From Paraburkholderia flagellata (GTDB lineage: Bacteria; Pseudomonadota; Gammaproteobacteria; Burkholderiales; Burkholderiaceae): a stretch of DNA of 64,000 nucleotides. The translations under genes and the position numbers were made by a program. The notes beneath the pieces were generated by a model that made no database searches, had not been told where the DNA came from, and saw only the letters and a list, made by a program, of their open reading frames with translations. Below are positions 17,061-24,335 of the stretch, piece by piece; the first letter of the stretch is position 1; each line of letters begins with the position of its first letter. The stretch spans positions 186,001 through 250,000 of the forward strand of contig NZ_JAJEJT010000003.1 in NCBI RefSeq assembly GCF_021390645.1, in the 5' to 3' direction.

Positions 17061-18332
17061 ATGAGCAGGTTTGAAGATGCGGCCTTCGGGGCCGGGCACG
17101 ACCATATTTTTCTCGGCAACGCCCACGAGGAAAACGAACGCCGGACCTGGATGGTGATTGCGCTTTGCAGTGCCATGATGGTCGCCGAGATCGTTGGCGG
17201 AAGCCTGTTCGGCTCGCTCGCGCTTGTGGCGGACGGACTGCACATGTCGACGCACGCAGGTGCGATGCTGATCGCGGCGCTCGCCTACACGTATGCGCGC
17301 CGCCACGCCCGCGATCCACGCTTCGTATTTGGAACAGGCAAGCTGGGCGACCTCGCCGGTTTCACCAGTGCCATCGTGCTTGCAATGATCGCACTCCTGA
17401 TCGGTTACGAGGCGGTGCGCCGCCTGTTTGCACCGGTCCCGATCCATTTCAGTGAGGCGATACCCATTGCCGTTGTCGGTCTGCTCGTCAATCTTGCCAG
17501 CGTCTGGCTGCTCAGTGGCGGTCATCACGGGCACAGTCATGGCCATGATCACGGGCATAGCCATGGGCACGGCCACGACCATCACGAACATGAAGAAGCC
17601 CGGGAGATCGTCACGGCAGACGGGCGCTTCACCGTTTCGATTTTCGAGGACGGCGTGCCGCCGGTATTCCGGATCCAGGCGCAGGCGGGCACGTGCGATC
17701 CTGCCGATGTGCGCATGACGACGGTGCGTGAAAACGGGCAGCGGCAGACGTTTGAGTTCGTGGCCCGCGACGGCTATCTGGAATCGAAAGAAGACATACC
17801 CGAACCTCATGCCTTCAAGGTCATCGTCCTGCTTGCCGATGGCGAACATGCAGTCGAGTTTGAAGAGCATGACCACGACGACGCGCACGCTGCGGCGACA
17901 CGTGACCACAACATCCGCGCGGCGTATGTTCACGTGATCGCCGATGCGGCGGTTTCTGTGCTGGCGATTATCGGACTACTGCTTGCCCGCGCGTTCGGGT
18001 GGCTATGGATGGATCCCCTTGCGGGCATTGTTGGCGCGGTGGTGATCGCGAACTGGTCCTGGAGTCTCCTGCGCGATACCGGTGCCATCCTGCTGGACAT
18101 GAATTCGGATCACCGCACGGCCGAGGGTGTGCGTCACCTGATCGAGGACAACGGCGACCGGGTGCTCGACCTTCACGTCTGGCGTGTGGGGCCCGGACAC
18201 CTGAGTGCTGTTGTGTCGGTTGCAACGGACCAGGATTCACGCGGCCCGGACTTCTATCATTGCGCACTTCGTCGTTTCCGGAGTCTTTCTCACGTCACGG
18301 TCGAAGTGAATCCGCTGCGCGCGGCGGCGTGA
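17061..18332 (+). CDS. dmeF: DmeF-type CDF Co/Ni exporter with inserted CzcB-like domain
   Basis: This 423-residue cation diffusion facilitator is a proton-coupled inner-membrane exporter. Six helices are predicted. The transport site is His61-x3-His65 (HMSTH) in TM2 and His291-x3-Asp295 (HVIAD) in TM5. The His-x3-His form in TM2 is typical of DmeF rather than the His-x3-Asp of Zn exporters. The TM4-TM5 loop carries a His-rich run (~155-178) and then an extra ~90-residue beta-rich domain (181-270). That domain contains SIFEDGVPPVFRI and EEPHAFKV-like strands resembling the N-terminal domain of CzcB/HelB adaptors. A GTG at 17049 could also start it. It is cotranscribed with dmeR and convergent with a small His-rich protein gene. 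Confidence 0.88.
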   Translation: MSRFEDAAFGAGHDHIFLGNAHEENERRTWMVIALCSAMMVAEIVGGSLFGSLALVADGLHMSTHAGAMLIAALAYTYARRHARDPRFVFGTGKLGDLAGFTSAIVLAMIALLIGYEAVRRLFAPVPIHFSEAIPIAVVGLLVNLASVWLLSGGHHGHSHGHDHGHSHGHGHDHHEHEEAREIVTADGRFTVSIFEDGVPPVFRIQAQAGTCDPADVRMTTVRENGQRQTFEFVARDGYLESKEDIPEPHAFKVIVLLADGEHAVEFEEHDHDDAHAAATRDHNIRAAYVHVIADAAVSVLAIIGLLLARAFGWLWMDPLAGIVGAVVIANWSWSLLRDTGAILLDMNSDHRTAEGVRHLIEDNGDRVLDLHVWRVGPGHLSAVVSVATDQDSRGPDFYHCALRRFRSLSHVTVEVNPLRAAA

Positions 18333-18363
18333 ACGATGGCGGTGAAAGCCGCCAGAAAAGCGA

Positions 18364-18385
18364 AACCCGGCAATGTAGCCGGGTT
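18364..18385. terminator. Bidirectional hairpin between dmeF and the convergent small gene
   Basis: A perfect 8-bp stem AACCCGGC/GCCGGGTT (18364-18371, 18378-18385) with a 6-base loop lies 32 bases after dmeF. It is 38 bases after the end of the convergent small gene. The minus-strand side is followed by TTTCGCTTTT and the plus side by TTGGTTGTT. It probably terminates both genes. Confidence 0.65.
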
Positions 18386-18422
18386 GGTTGTTGCTGTGCG
18401 CGTGACCGGACGGGCCGCCCGA

Positions 18423-18701
18423 TCAGCACTCGCCTTTCTTGGCGTGTCCGGGCGGGCAGTGCCAACCCTTGTCATGATGATGGTGCTTTTCCCAGTCGTC
18501 GCGCTCCCAGTAGCGGTGGCCATCCCAATAACGGTCGCCATGCCAGCCCGGCGTAACGACGATGGCCGCAGGGGGCGCCGGCGCGACCACGACAGGCGTA
18601 CCGACGTTGATGCCTACGTTGACATCGGTGGCGTGTACAACGCTGGTCATGCCAATTGCAATGGCAGCGAGTGCCACCTGCGCGAGTGCTTGTTTCTTCA
18701 T
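18423..18701 (-). CDS. Small exported His/Trp-rich protein (putative metal-binding)
   Basis: This 92-residue protein has a signal peptide at residues ~1-24 (MKKQALAQ, hydrophobic core, VVHA|TDV). A Pro/Val-rich stretch follows, then a C-terminal half with repeated aromatic-charged units (GDRYWDGHRYWERDDWEKHHHH). It ends with a Cys-containing tail (GWHCPPGHAKKGEC). The four consecutive His and two Cys suggest metal binding in the periplasm, consistent with its place opposite dmeRF. Similar small Trp/His-rich exported proteins are common in Burkholderiales but have no assigned reaction. A GGGGGA Shine-Dalgarno precedes the ATG at 18701. Its leader holds an intrinsic terminator, so it may be attenuated. 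Confidence 0.75.
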   Translation of the reverse strand: MKKQALAQVALAAIAIGMTSVVHATDVNVGINVGTPVVVAPAPPAAIVVTPGWHGDRYWDGHRYWERDDWEKHHHHDKGWHCPPGHAKKGEC

Positions 18702-18754
18702 GGAATAGTCCCCCAATTTTCAACGCGTACCGGGATCGGATTTCGCTGGACAAC

Positions 18755-18778
18755 AAAAAACCCACTCGAAGGCGGGTT
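18755..18778 (-). terminator. Intrinsic terminator with no upstream gene (attenuator or sRNA end)
   Basis: On the minus strand the sequence AACCCGC-CTTCGA-GTGGGTT forms a 7-bp stem with one G:U pair, followed by six T. No minus-strand gene lies upstream of it for over 1 kb. It sits 54 bases before the start of the small His-rich protein gene. It could stop a leader transcript of that gene, or end a short RNA starting in 18780-18960. Confidence 0.7.
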
Positions 18779-18978
18779 CATGGGCAGGGAGCATTTATAC
18801 AGGATTCGCGCGGGTATTGCCCACCTGTTGCCCCAAATCGGGAAACGACCCCTTGCTGGCGTCTTCTCGGCGTGAAACCTACAACGCGCAGTCTATGCAC
18901 GTGCGTGGGCGATGCGCGTCGACCTGATGCGTGGCGCACTGACGCGAACGTGAAAGGGCGCTTGCGTTGATCCATTGT

Positions 18979-18994
18979 TTCGAATATATTGGAA
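18979..18994. promoter_or_regulatory. Candidate ArsR operator
   Basis: TTCGAATATATTGGAA is a near-perfect inverted repeat (5 of 6 bases per arm, TATA centre) placed directly before the arsR start. ArsR-type repressors bind AT-rich dyads of this kind over their own promoters. The TATATT within it could be the -10 element. Confidence 0.5.
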
Positions 18995-18996
18995 AT

Positions 18997-19320
18997 ATGG
19001 AAGAGAAAGATATTATCCGCGCCCTTGGGGCGCTTGCCCACGAACTGCGCCTGCGCGTGTTTCGCATGCTGGTCGTGGCGGGTCCGGCTGGACTAACGCC
19101 GGGCGTCATCGCGACGCAGCTCGATATTCCCAACGCGACGCTCTCCTTTCACCTGAAAGAGTTGATGCACGCCGGGCTGGTCACGCAGGAGCGCGAGGGG
19201 CGCAGCCTGATCTATCGGGCTGCTTATGAACAGATGAATGCAGTGCTCGGCTTCCTGACCGAGAACTGCTGCCAGGGGCAGGCTTGTCTCGCGCCTGGCG
19301 CGGATTCGTGCCAATGCTGA
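18997..19320 (+). CDS. arsR: ArsR-family arsenic-responsive repressor
   Basis: This 107-residue winged-helix repressor has the recognition region PGVIATQLDIPNATLSFHLKEL (HTH, ~36-57). It lacks the ELCVCDLC-type metal motif found in the DNA-binding helix of E. coli ArsR. Instead a Cys pair and a third Cys sit at the C-terminus (Cys91, Cys92, Cys97), the layout described for Acidithiobacillus-type ArsR. Two further Cys lie in the last residues. It would release the ars operon when As(III) or Sb(III) binds. The ATG at 18997 is preferred over an upstream TTG because a dyad operator precedes it. It is followed after 12 bases by arsI. Confidence 0.88.
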   Translation: MEEKDIIRALGALAHELRLRVFRMLVVAGPAGLTPGVIATQLDIPNATLSFHLKELMHAGLVTQEREGRSLIYRAAYEQMNAVLGFLTENCCQGQACLAPGADSCQC

Positions 19321-19332
19321 CGGAGAACCATC

Positions 19333-19809
19333 ATGAAGCGGTTTCACATCCACGTCCACGTTGACGATATCGCAGCCAGTATCGCGTTCTATTCGAAGCT
19401 GTTCGACGCAGCGCCCACGCGCGTCGAGACGGATTACGCGAAATGGATGCTGGACGATCCTCGCGTGAACTTCGCGATCTCGACGCGCGGCTCGAAAGCC
19501 GGCGTGGATCACCTGGGTTTCCAGGTCGACGATTCGGCAGAGCTTGCCGAACTCGCTCAGCGTGCGCAGGCCGCGGACATGGCACTGCTAGACCAGGGCG
19601 AAACGACGTGCTGTTATGCGCGCAGCGACAAGCACTGGGTCGTGGATCCGCAAGGGATCGCCTGGGAGTACTTCCAAACTCTCGGCAACGCGCTGGTCTA
19701 CGGCGAGAGTCGCCAAGGCGAGCAGCCGCCAGGCGCGCCGGCGTGCTGCGGCCCGCGTGGCACGCCCGTTGGTGTGCCCGTGAAACCGGCTGGTTCAGCC
19801 TGCTGTTGA
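19333..19809 (+). CDS. arsI: ArsI/CadI-type VOC-fold metalloenzyme (C-As lyase candidate)
   Basis: This 158-residue vicinal-oxygen-chelate protein fits the ArsI/CadI family. Family ligands are visible: His5, His60 and Glu112 for Fe(II), and the Cys93-Cys94 pair (TTCCYARSDK) that binds trivalent organoarsenicals. ArsI uses oxygen to break the carbon-arsenic bond of methyl-As(III) or aromatic As(III), giving As(III) for export by Acr3 two genes downstream. The C-terminal tail is rich in Cys and Gly/Pro (ACCGPRG...GSACC) and may hand over As(III). Some family members (CadI) are only cadmium-induced, so activity is inferred. The gene sits between arsR and arsC in one operon. Confidence 0.85.
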   Translation: MKRFHIHVHVDDIAASIAFYSKLFDAAPTRVETDYAKWMLDDPRVNFAISTRGSKAGVDHLGFQVDDSAELAELAQRAQAADMALLDQGETTCCYARSDKHWVVDPQGIAWEYFQTLGNALVYGESRQGEQPPGAPACCGPRGTPVGVPVKPAGSACC

Positions 19810-19813
19810 GAGG

Positions 19814-19915
19814 GCACTGTGGCAGCGCCGGATCGCACGGTTCCTCTCGCTGCCTCTCGACAAACTCGACGCCGTGGCCCCGAACAAGGCCGTCCATGAC
19901 GTCGGCAAGCAATAA
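19814..19915 (+). pseudogene. Remnant of a second arsC (C-terminal end)
   Basis: In the 119-base gap between arsI and arsC, one frame reads 33 codons ending in TAA. It contains RRIARFLSLPLDKLDA, then VHDVGKQ. This resembles the last helix and tail of LMW-phosphatase-type arsenate reductases (LELPLDRL in the intact gene downstream). No start, P-loop or body is present. It looks like the 3' end of a deleted arsC copy left after recombination in the operon. Confidence 0.5.
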
Positions 19916-19928
19916 GTTGATCACTGCC

Positions 19929-20423
19929 ATGACCACGAATGTACTCATTCTCTGCACGCACAATTCCGCGCGCAGCGTCCTCTCGGAGGCGATGTTGAAC
20001 CACTGGGCGCGCAAACTCGGCAAGGACGTGCGCGCGTTCAGCGCAGGCAGCGCGCCGAGTGGCCGCATCAATCCGTTCGCTCTCGAAGCATTGATGCGTG
20101 CGGGTATCGATACGCAAGGCTATCGCAGCAAGAGCTGGGACGAGTTCGCGCAGGACGGCGCGCCGCAGATGCGTATCGTCATTACTGTGTGCGACAGCGC
20201 GGCCGCTGAGGCGTGCCCGTTCTGGCCGGGCAGCCCCGTCACGGTGCACTGGGGTTATGCCGATCCGTCGAATGCACCGGGCGGCGACGAAGGCAAGCGC
20301 CAGGCGTTCGAGCTCACACGCCAGGCCATCGGATATCGCATGTTGCAGTTGCTTGAACTTCCCCTGGACCGTCTGGGCAATGCCGAGCTTCAGCAGGCAC
20401 TCGACGGCATCCTGCAAAGCTGA
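19929..20423 (+). CDS. arsC: Arsenate reductase, LMW-phosphatase type
   Basis: This 164-residue enzyme reduces arsenate to arsenite in the cytoplasm for export. The P-loop CTHNSAR (Cys9-x5-Arg15) starts at residue 9. The other redox cysteines are Cys88 and Cys96 (TVCDSAAAEACPFWPG). This triad defines the thioredoxin-linked ArsC of the LMW tyrosine phosphatase family rather than the glutaredoxin-linked E. coli plasmid type. The ATG at 19929 lies directly before the P-loop strand; an upstream ATG at 19896 would add 11 residues overlapping the arsC remnant. It is followed after 23 bases by acr3. Confidence 0.93.
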   Translation: MTTNVLILCTHNSARSVLSEAMLNHWARKLGKDVRAFSAGSAPSGRINPFALEALMRAGIDTQGYRSKSWDEFAQDGAPQMRIVITVCDSAAAEACPFWPGSPVTVHWGYADPSNAPGGDEGKRQAFELTRQAIGYRMLQLLELPLDRLGNAELQQALDGILQS

Positions 20424-20446
20424 TCCCTGATCCGTCGACTTTTCCC

Positions 20447-21517
20447 ATGAACTCCCCCAACATCGCCGCTTCGCGCAAGGTCGCTTCGAAGCCGGCCATC
20501 AGTTTCTTCGAGCGTTACCTGACCGTCTGGGTCGCGCTGTGCATTGTCGCGGGCATCCTGCTTGGCCAGGTGCTGCCCGGCGTTTTCCAGGCGATCGGCC
20601 GGATGGAATATGCGCACGTCAATCTGCCGGTCGGCCTGCTGATCTGGGTGATGATCATCCCGATGCTGGTCAAGGTCGATTTCGGCGCGCTGCATGAAGT
20701 GCGTCAGCACGTCAGGGGCATTGGCGTGACGCTCATCGTGAACTGGCTGGTCAAGCCATTCACGATGGCGCTTCTCGCATGGCTCTTCATCAAGCACCTG
20801 TTCGCGCCGATGCTGCCTGCCGGGCAACTCGACAGTTACGTCGCGGGTCTGATCCTGCTTGCCGCGGCCCCCTGTACGGCGATGGTGTTTGTCTGGAGCC
20901 GGCTCACCGGTGGCGATCCGCTTTTCACGCTCTCGCAGGTGGCCCTGAACGACAGCATCATGGTCGTCGCGTTTGCGCCGCTCGTCGGCCTGCTGCTCGG
21001 CATCTCGGCGATCACGGTGCCGTGGGCGACACTGTTCACCTCGGTCGTGCTTTACATCGTCATTCCCGTGATCCTCGCGCAGATCCTGCGCAGGGCGCTG
21101 CTCACCAAAGGGCCGGCAGCCTTCGATGCCGCCATGGCGAAGATCGGTCCCTGGTCGATCACCGCGCTGCTCGCGACGCTGGTGCTGCTGTTCGCGTTCC
21201 AGGGCGAGGCCATCGTGAAGCAGCCGCTCGTCATCGTGCTGCTCGCTGTGCCGATCCTGATCCAGGTGTTCTTCAACTCGGCGCTGGCGTACGGGCTCAA
21301 TCGCGCGGTCGGCGAAAAGCACAACATTGCGTGCCCGTCTGCATTGATCGGCGCGTCGAACTTCTTCGAGCTGGCGGTCGCCACGGCAATCGGCCTGTTC
21401 GGTTTCCACTCGGGCGGGGCGCTCGCGACCGTCGTGGGCGTGCTGATCGAGGTGCCGGTCATGCTGCTCGCCGTGCGCGTCGTCAACCGATCGAAGAACT
21501 GGTACGAGTGCGCCTGA
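20447..21517 (+). CDS. acr3: Acr3-type arsenite efflux permease
   Basis: This 356-residue inner-membrane carrier has about ten predicted helices and belongs to the BART superfamily (Acr3), distinct from 12-helix ArsB. The family cysteine sits in the discontinuous helix at Cys143 (APCTAMVFVWS). The conserved Glu lies in GASNFFELAVA. It exports As(III), and possibly Sb(III), using the proton gradient, removing the product of ArsC and ArsI. It is the last intact gene of the ars operon. Just after its stop, another start with a strong Shine-Dalgarno (GGAGGAAAG) begins a short open frame, which suggests that a further ars gene was lost. Confidence 0.93.
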   Translation: MNSPNIAASRKVASKPAISFFERYLTVWVALCIVAGILLGQVLPGVFQAIGRMEYAHVNLPVGLLIWVMIIPMLVKVDFGALHEVRQHVRGIGVTLIVNWLVKPFTMALLAWLFIKHLFAPMLPAGQLDSYVAGLILLAAAPCTAMVFVWSRLTGGDPLFTLSQVALNDSIMVVAFAPLVGLLLGISAITVPWATLFTSVVLYIVIPVILAQILRRALLTKGPAAFDAAMAKIGPWSITALLATLVLLFAFQGEAIVKQPLVIVLLAVPILIQVFFNSALAYGLNRAVGEKHNIACPSALIGASNFFELAVATAIGLFGFHSGGALATVVGVLIEVPVMLLAVRVVNRSKNWYECA

Positions 21518-21536
21518 AGATGGAGGAAAGAGACGC

Positions 21537-21725
21537 ATGAGCGAAATCATCGTCCCGGCGTCCATCGCAAGACCGGCAAAGGACCAGGCACCGCCGCTTC
21601 GCCGGTCATCGAGGCTTCAATCAATGAGATCGGCACCTGTCGTGAGGACGATCTTTCCAAAGTGCGTGCCGGAGTCGATCAGTTCATGTGCGCCGCGAGC
21701 ATCGGCGAGCGCAAAGGTCTTGTAG
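21537..21725 (+). pseudogene. Truncated gene start after acr3
   Basis: An ATG (MSEIIVPASIARPAKDQ) sits 20 bases after the acr3 stop with a good GGAGGAAAG Shine-Dalgarno. After about 25 codons the frame runs antisense into the 3' end of the quinone oxidoreductase gene and turns Ser/Arg-rich. It looks like the 5' stub of a lost ars-operon gene, cut at about 21600. The identity of the lost gene is unknown. Confidence 0.35.
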
Positions 21726-22648
21726 ACGACCGGCTTGATTTTGCCGCTCTCGATGAGCGGCCAGACCTGCCGCTCCAGTTCGTTGATGATGGTCGCCTTG
21801 TCCGCAGCCGTGCGCGAGCGCAATGTCGAGCCCATATGCGTCAGCCGTTTCGTCAACATCGGCACGATGTTGAGCTCTTTCGCCGGCCCCTTGATCACGC
21901 CCACCTGGACGATCCGGCCGTCCATGGCAGCCGCTTCATAGTTTCTGCCCACGTAGTCGCCGGCAATGATGTCGAGGATCACGTCGACACCTCGCTCATC
22001 GGTAGACCGCTTCGTTTCGGCGACGAAATCGTTTTCGCGGTAGTCGATCGCGACGTCCGCGCCGAGCGCGAGGCTGGCCTCGCGATGCGCCTGCGAGCCC
22101 ACGGTCGTGATGATTTTCGAAGCGCCAAACGCCTTCGCGAGCATGGTCGCCGTCGTACCGATACCTGACGCGCCGCCGTGGATCAACACCGATTCGCCGG
22201 CAGCCAGCTTGCCGCGCTGGAACAGGTTCAGCCATACCGTCATAAACGTCTCCGGCATCGCCCCCGCTTCCACCAGCGTCAGACCTTTGGGGATACGCAT
22301 GGTATTGCAGGCGTGCGCGACTGCATATTCCGCATAGCCCCCGCCGGGAATCAGGGCACAAACCAGTTCGCCGATGCGGAATTGAGTCACGTCTGCGCCA
22401 ACGGCAACCACCTGACCCGCCACTTCGAGCCCCGGAATGTCCGAAGCGCCGGGGGGCGGATCATACAACCCCTTGCGCTGGAACACGTCCGGACCGTTGA
22501 CGGCCGCCGCATGGATGCGAATCAGCACCTCGCCGGCGGCCGGCACCGGCACCGGGCGCGTAGTGGGCACCAGGACCTCAGGGCCGCCGGGCTGTTTGAT
22601 CTCGATGGCCGTCATCGACGACGGCACGTGAAAAGTTGAAGCAGACAT
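21617..22648 (-). CDS. Zinc-free MDR-type NAD(P)H:quinone oxidoreductase
   Basis: This 343-residue protein belongs to the zeta-crystallin/QOR branch of the medium-chain dehydrogenase superfamily. It has the N-terminal GroES-like domain (AAVNGPDVFQRKGLYDPPPGASDIPGLEVAG). The Rossmann NADPH motif HGGASGIGTTATMLAKAFG follows, then the DYRENDF segment near the adenosine ribose. No structural zinc cysteines are seen. Such enzymes reduce quinones or alpha,beta-unsaturated carbonyls. The ATG at 22648 has GAAGGGG upstream. It is divergent from a LysR gene whose operator-like half-sites lie in the shared 151-bp region, so that regulator is the likely controller. Its 3' end abuts the broken end of the ars operon. 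Confidence 0.88.
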   Translation of the reverse strand: MSASTFHVPSSMTAIEIKQPGGPEVLVPTTRPVPVPAAGEVLIRIHAAAVNGPDVFQRKGLYDPPPGASDIPGLEVAGQVVAVGADVTQFRIGELVCALIPGGGYAEYAVAHACNTMRIPKGLTLVEAGAMPETFMTVWLNLFQRGKLAAGESVLIHGGASGIGTTATMLAKAFGASKIITTVGSQAHREASLALGADVAIDYRENDFVAETKRSTDERGVDVILDIIAGDYVGRNYEAAAMDGRIVQVGVIKGPAKELNIVPMLTKRLTHMGSTLRSRTAADKATIINELERQVWPLIESGKIKPVVYKTFALADARGAHELIDSGTHFGKIVLTTGADLID

Positions 22649-22760
22649 GGATACCACCCCTTCTATGGATGAGCCTCGCTTGATCCGGGTGGACCAGTGA
22701 ACGAGCAACTCCTGAAATCAGTATAGGCCTCGACTTTGATGAATTCGCGCAGCATTATTC

Positions 22761-22785
22761 GCATCGTGAGATGCAAATTTGCATC
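22761..22785. promoter_or_regulatory. GATGC half-site cluster in the qor-lysR intergenic region
   Basis: Three alternating half-sites, GCATC (22761-22765), GATGC (22770-22774) and GCATC (22781-22785), occur here. The last two form the perfect 16-bp palindrome GATGCAAATTTGCATC (22770-22785), which contains a LysR-type T-N11-A core. It ends just before the LysR gene's Shine-Dalgarno, so binding would repress the regulator itself. Confidence 0.6.
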
Positions 22786-22799
22786 AGGAGGCTGGGGCG

Positions 22800-23684
22800 A
22801 TGAACTGGGACGACGCACGCGTGTTTCTTGCGGTGGAACGCGAAAAAACGCTCCGTGGGGCGGCTAGAACCCTCAATCTCGATCAGGCGACGGTCGGCAG
22901 ACGAATCGCGGCGCTAGAGCACGCGCTGCGCGCGACGCTCTTCCTGCGCACGTCCGAGGGATACACGTTGACGACTGCCGGGGAGGCCGCGCTGAAATCG
23001 GCGGAAAGAATGGAGCACGCCGCGCACGAACTCGTCAGACGAACGCAAGGCACCGATACACGGCTTGCGGGAGACGTAAGAATCACCAGCACTGACTCCA
23101 TCGCGCTGGAATTCCTGCTTCCCGCTATTGAACGGCTGCACGCGGCGCATCCCGAAGTGCGCGTGCTGCTGGACACGTCGACGCGCATGCTCAATCTGGC
23201 AAAGCGTGAAGCCGATATCGCGGTGCGCTCGGTGCGGCCGGATAACCCCGATCTTGTCGCGCGGCGCCTCGCCCGCTGGCCGATGGCTCTCTTTGCCTCG
23301 AACGCCTACATCGAGCAGCACGGCAAGCCCGCTGCTGGCTCCGCATTTGCAGGTCACGATCTCGTCGTCTATCAGGGAAACTGGACGGGCAATAGATCGC
23401 CGACACTTGCTGGCGAACCGATCCACGCGGGACGTATCGTATCGACCTTCAATACCAGCCTCATGCTGCGCAGCGCGGTAAAGGCCGGCATCGGCATCGG
23501 TGAGCTGCCGATACATCTGGCCGAACATGACGGACTGGTGCAGATCTGGCCGGAACCCGCACGCGGGGCTGTCTACGAAATCTGGCTCGTCACGCATCAG
23601 GATCTTCGGCATACCGCGCGCATCACGGCGATGATCGAGCACATCGTCGCCGCGTTCGAAGATCACACGATCCACACGAAATAG
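22800..23684 (+). CDS. LysR-family transcriptional regulator
   Basis: This 294-residue LysR protein has the N-terminal winged HTH (residues ~1-60: MNWDDARVFLAVEREKTLRG-type start, then LNLDQATVGRRIAALE recognition helix). A periplasmic-binding-like effector domain (~88-290) follows. The opening 'NWDD' and 'LRGAARTLNLDQATVGRRI' are typical of regulators paired with oxidoreductases in Burkholderiales. AGGAGG lies 10 bases upstream of the ATG. It is divergent from the quinone oxidoreductase gene. Three GATGC half-sites between them, closest to this gene, point to autoregulation. The inducer is unknown. Confidence 0.92.
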   Translation: MNWDDARVFLAVEREKTLRGAARTLNLDQATVGRRIAALEHALRATLFLRTSEGYTLTTAGEAALKSAERMEHAAHELVRRTQGTDTRLAGDVRITSTDSIALEFLLPAIERLHAAHPEVRVLLDTSTRMLNLAKREADIAVRSVRPDNPDLVARRLARWPMALFASNAYIEQHGKPAAGSAFAGHDLVVYQGNWTGNRSPTLAGEPIHAGRIVSTFNTSLMLRSAVKAGIGIGELPIHLAEHDGLVQIWPEPARGAVYEIWLVTHQDLRHTARITAMIEHIVAAFEDHTIHTK

Positions 23685-23738
23685 GCGAGCGCGGCGTAGC
23701 GACAGCTGTTCGGCCGTTTGATGCAGCATGCCATCCGT

Positions 23739-23969
23739 TCAACGCGACGTTATGAGGGGCGCCGACGATTCATCGGCCCCGCACGCATCCACAGGAACGT
23801 CGCCGATCGCGCTGGCAACTTGAGTACGCGACTCGGTTTCGAGAGGCTCGATGGTAGCGGAGAGACCTGTCGCTAGCCGGACATGGCGTTCAAACAAGGC
23901 TTTAAGTTCAGGACGCAGTCCATCGCCGCGTTGGGCCGCGAGCGCGTGAAGCGAGAGAAACGGCAACAT
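23739..23969 (-). CDS. Small hypothetical protein
   Basis: This 76-residue open frame starts MLPFLSLHALAAQRGDGLRPELKALFERHV and is preceded by CAGGAG at 8 bases. It predicts one hydrophobic N-terminal segment, a charged helix and an Ala-rich end, with no recognised family. It lies alone in the gap between the LysR gene and the TAT-exported hydrolase gene. The good Shine-Dalgarno and balanced composition favour a real gene, but it is too short to be sure. A longer in-frame start at 24083 gives an Arg/Cys-rich extension that looks non-coding. Confidence 0.4.
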   Translation of the reverse strand: MLPFLSLHALAAQRGDGLRPELKALFERHVRLATGLSATIEPLETESRTQVASAIGDVPVDACGADESSAPLITSR

Positions 23970-24335
23970 GATCGGACTCCTGTCTATGAAGAAGCGAGCC
24001 CTATGCCGATGACCGCATTGGCAACCGGTCGCCCGCTGCATCCGTGTGATTCGAGCGCACCATGCTTCGTCCGACGACCTCATCTACTGTGCGCTTGCAT
24101 GGACACGATATGGCGGCGACCCGACGCGGGCACTCCGATTCTTGCTGCCTGATAGCTGTGAATCAGGTCCGGCCGTCAGTGCAAGCCTTCACGGACTGAG
24201 CTACGCTGATGTTTGCGTCGTTCGTCGTTACGACGAGAGCCACTTCAGAACGTTTGGATTCGTCGTGTTCAGGAAGAGCAATCGGCGAGCGATAGATTGC
24301 TCTCATCTCCACTTGCAATGTATGGAGTCCACGCC
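23970..24335. other. Gene-free stretch before the TAT-exported hydrolase gene
   Basis: No credible gene was found in these 366 bp. One plus-strand frame from 24046 reads plausibly for ~35 codons (SDDLIYCALAWTRYGG) but lacks a ribosome site and runs on out of character. The stretch probably holds the promoter of the hydrolase gene at 24336. Confidence 0.5.

Noticed and set aside
24046..24160. Possible small gene (SDDLIYCALAWTRYGG) before the TAT hydrolase gene
   Set aside because: GTG start without a ribosome site, and the frame continues without a sensible end; kept only as a remark.
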